Source: Flavobacterium sp. Leaf82
Lineage (GTDB): Bacteria > Bacteroidota > Bacteroidia > Flavobacteriales > Flavobacteriaceae
Reading direction: 5' to 3'
DNA: 64,000 bases
NCBI RefSeq assembly: GCF_001422725.1
Contig: NZ_LMMA01000012.1
Span: 525,937-589,936 of the forward strand
Shown: one piece after another, positions 63,991-64,000 of the stretch
Numbering within the stretch: position 1 is the first letter of the stretch
Layout of the letters: each line of letters begins with the position of its first letter
Translations under genes and position numbers: made by a program
The notes under the pieces: generated by a model
What the model saw: the letters and a program-made list of their open reading frames with translations, nothing else
What the model was told of the DNA's origin: nothing
The model's database searches: none

Positions 63991-64000
63991 CACCCGCAAC

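Overview
The window reads as chromosomal DNA from a Flavobacterium-like member of the Bacteroidota. The evidence is low GC, starts without Shine-Dalgarno sequences, promoters of the TAnnTTTG type, an ExbB-ExbD-ExbD-TonB cluster, a TonB-dependent receptor, eukaryote-like class Ia ribonucleotide reductase genes in nrdB-nrdA order, a DAHP synthase-chorismate mutase fusion, and kynurenine-pathway genes. I saw no phage, transposase, CRISPR array, tRNA or rRNA gene. The content is mostly housekeeping, and the unusual signals lie between genes.

Layout. 1-4.7 kb: the 3' part of a membrane-linked AraC regulator, an outer-membrane receptor, aspartate kinase and an acetyltransferase. 4.9-12.9 kb: fructose-1,6-bisphosphatase, a TerB-like protein, then HupE/UreJ, dCMP deaminase, S41 protease and an NTF2-like protein in a tight row, a lipoprotein, a small FAD protein, MarC and a DUF3109 protein. 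13.2-16.9 kb: nrdB and nrdA, separated by a hairpin-rich spacer. 17.4-21.8 kb: an aromatic amino acid operon (pheA, aminotransferase, tyrA, DAHP synthase-chorismate mutase) behind a Phe/Tyr-rich leader peptide and a terminator/antiterminator pair. 22.5-33.7 kb: a 1059-aa VIT-domain protein, rsgA, dtd, three tandem DUF3857 proteins and a MazG-like protein. 33.8-38.9 kb: aroA, queA, kynU and a glycine-zipper lipoprotein. 38.9-49.6 kb: a cysteine-rich protein of unknown function, an AsmA-like protein, penicillin acylase, a serine hydrolase with a detached NTF2-like paralogue, an AraC regulator and a GNAT enzyme. 49.9-53 kb: kmo and a HerA-like ATPase. 53.3-59.1 kb: exbB-exbD-exbD-tonB, a small membrane protein, a phosphate-binding-like lipoprotein and a TPR protein. 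59.2-64 kb: queE, a DinB/BstA-like protein, a methyltransferase, a YkgJ cysteine-cluster protein and an FtsX-type permease. The window ends in a strong promoter whose transcript lies beyond it.

How the genes connect. aroA and the pheA operon cover much of aromatic amino acid synthesis. kmo and kynU belong to tryptophan breakdown through kynurenine, which in Flavobacteria can feed NAD synthesis. queE and queA both serve queuosine synthesis. The exb-tonB operon would energise receptors such as the one at 558-2735.

Most notable observations: (1) a complete candidate ribosome-mediated attenuator in front of pheA; (2) an ~85-bp dispersed element in four copies whose stems differ by compensatory changes; (3) a VIT protein carrying both a stretch shared with this window's TonB linker and a SusC-like plug motif; (4) two of the three tandem DUF3857 proteins have lost the transglutaminase Cys and His; (5) hairpin arrays between nrdB and nrdA and just after tonB.
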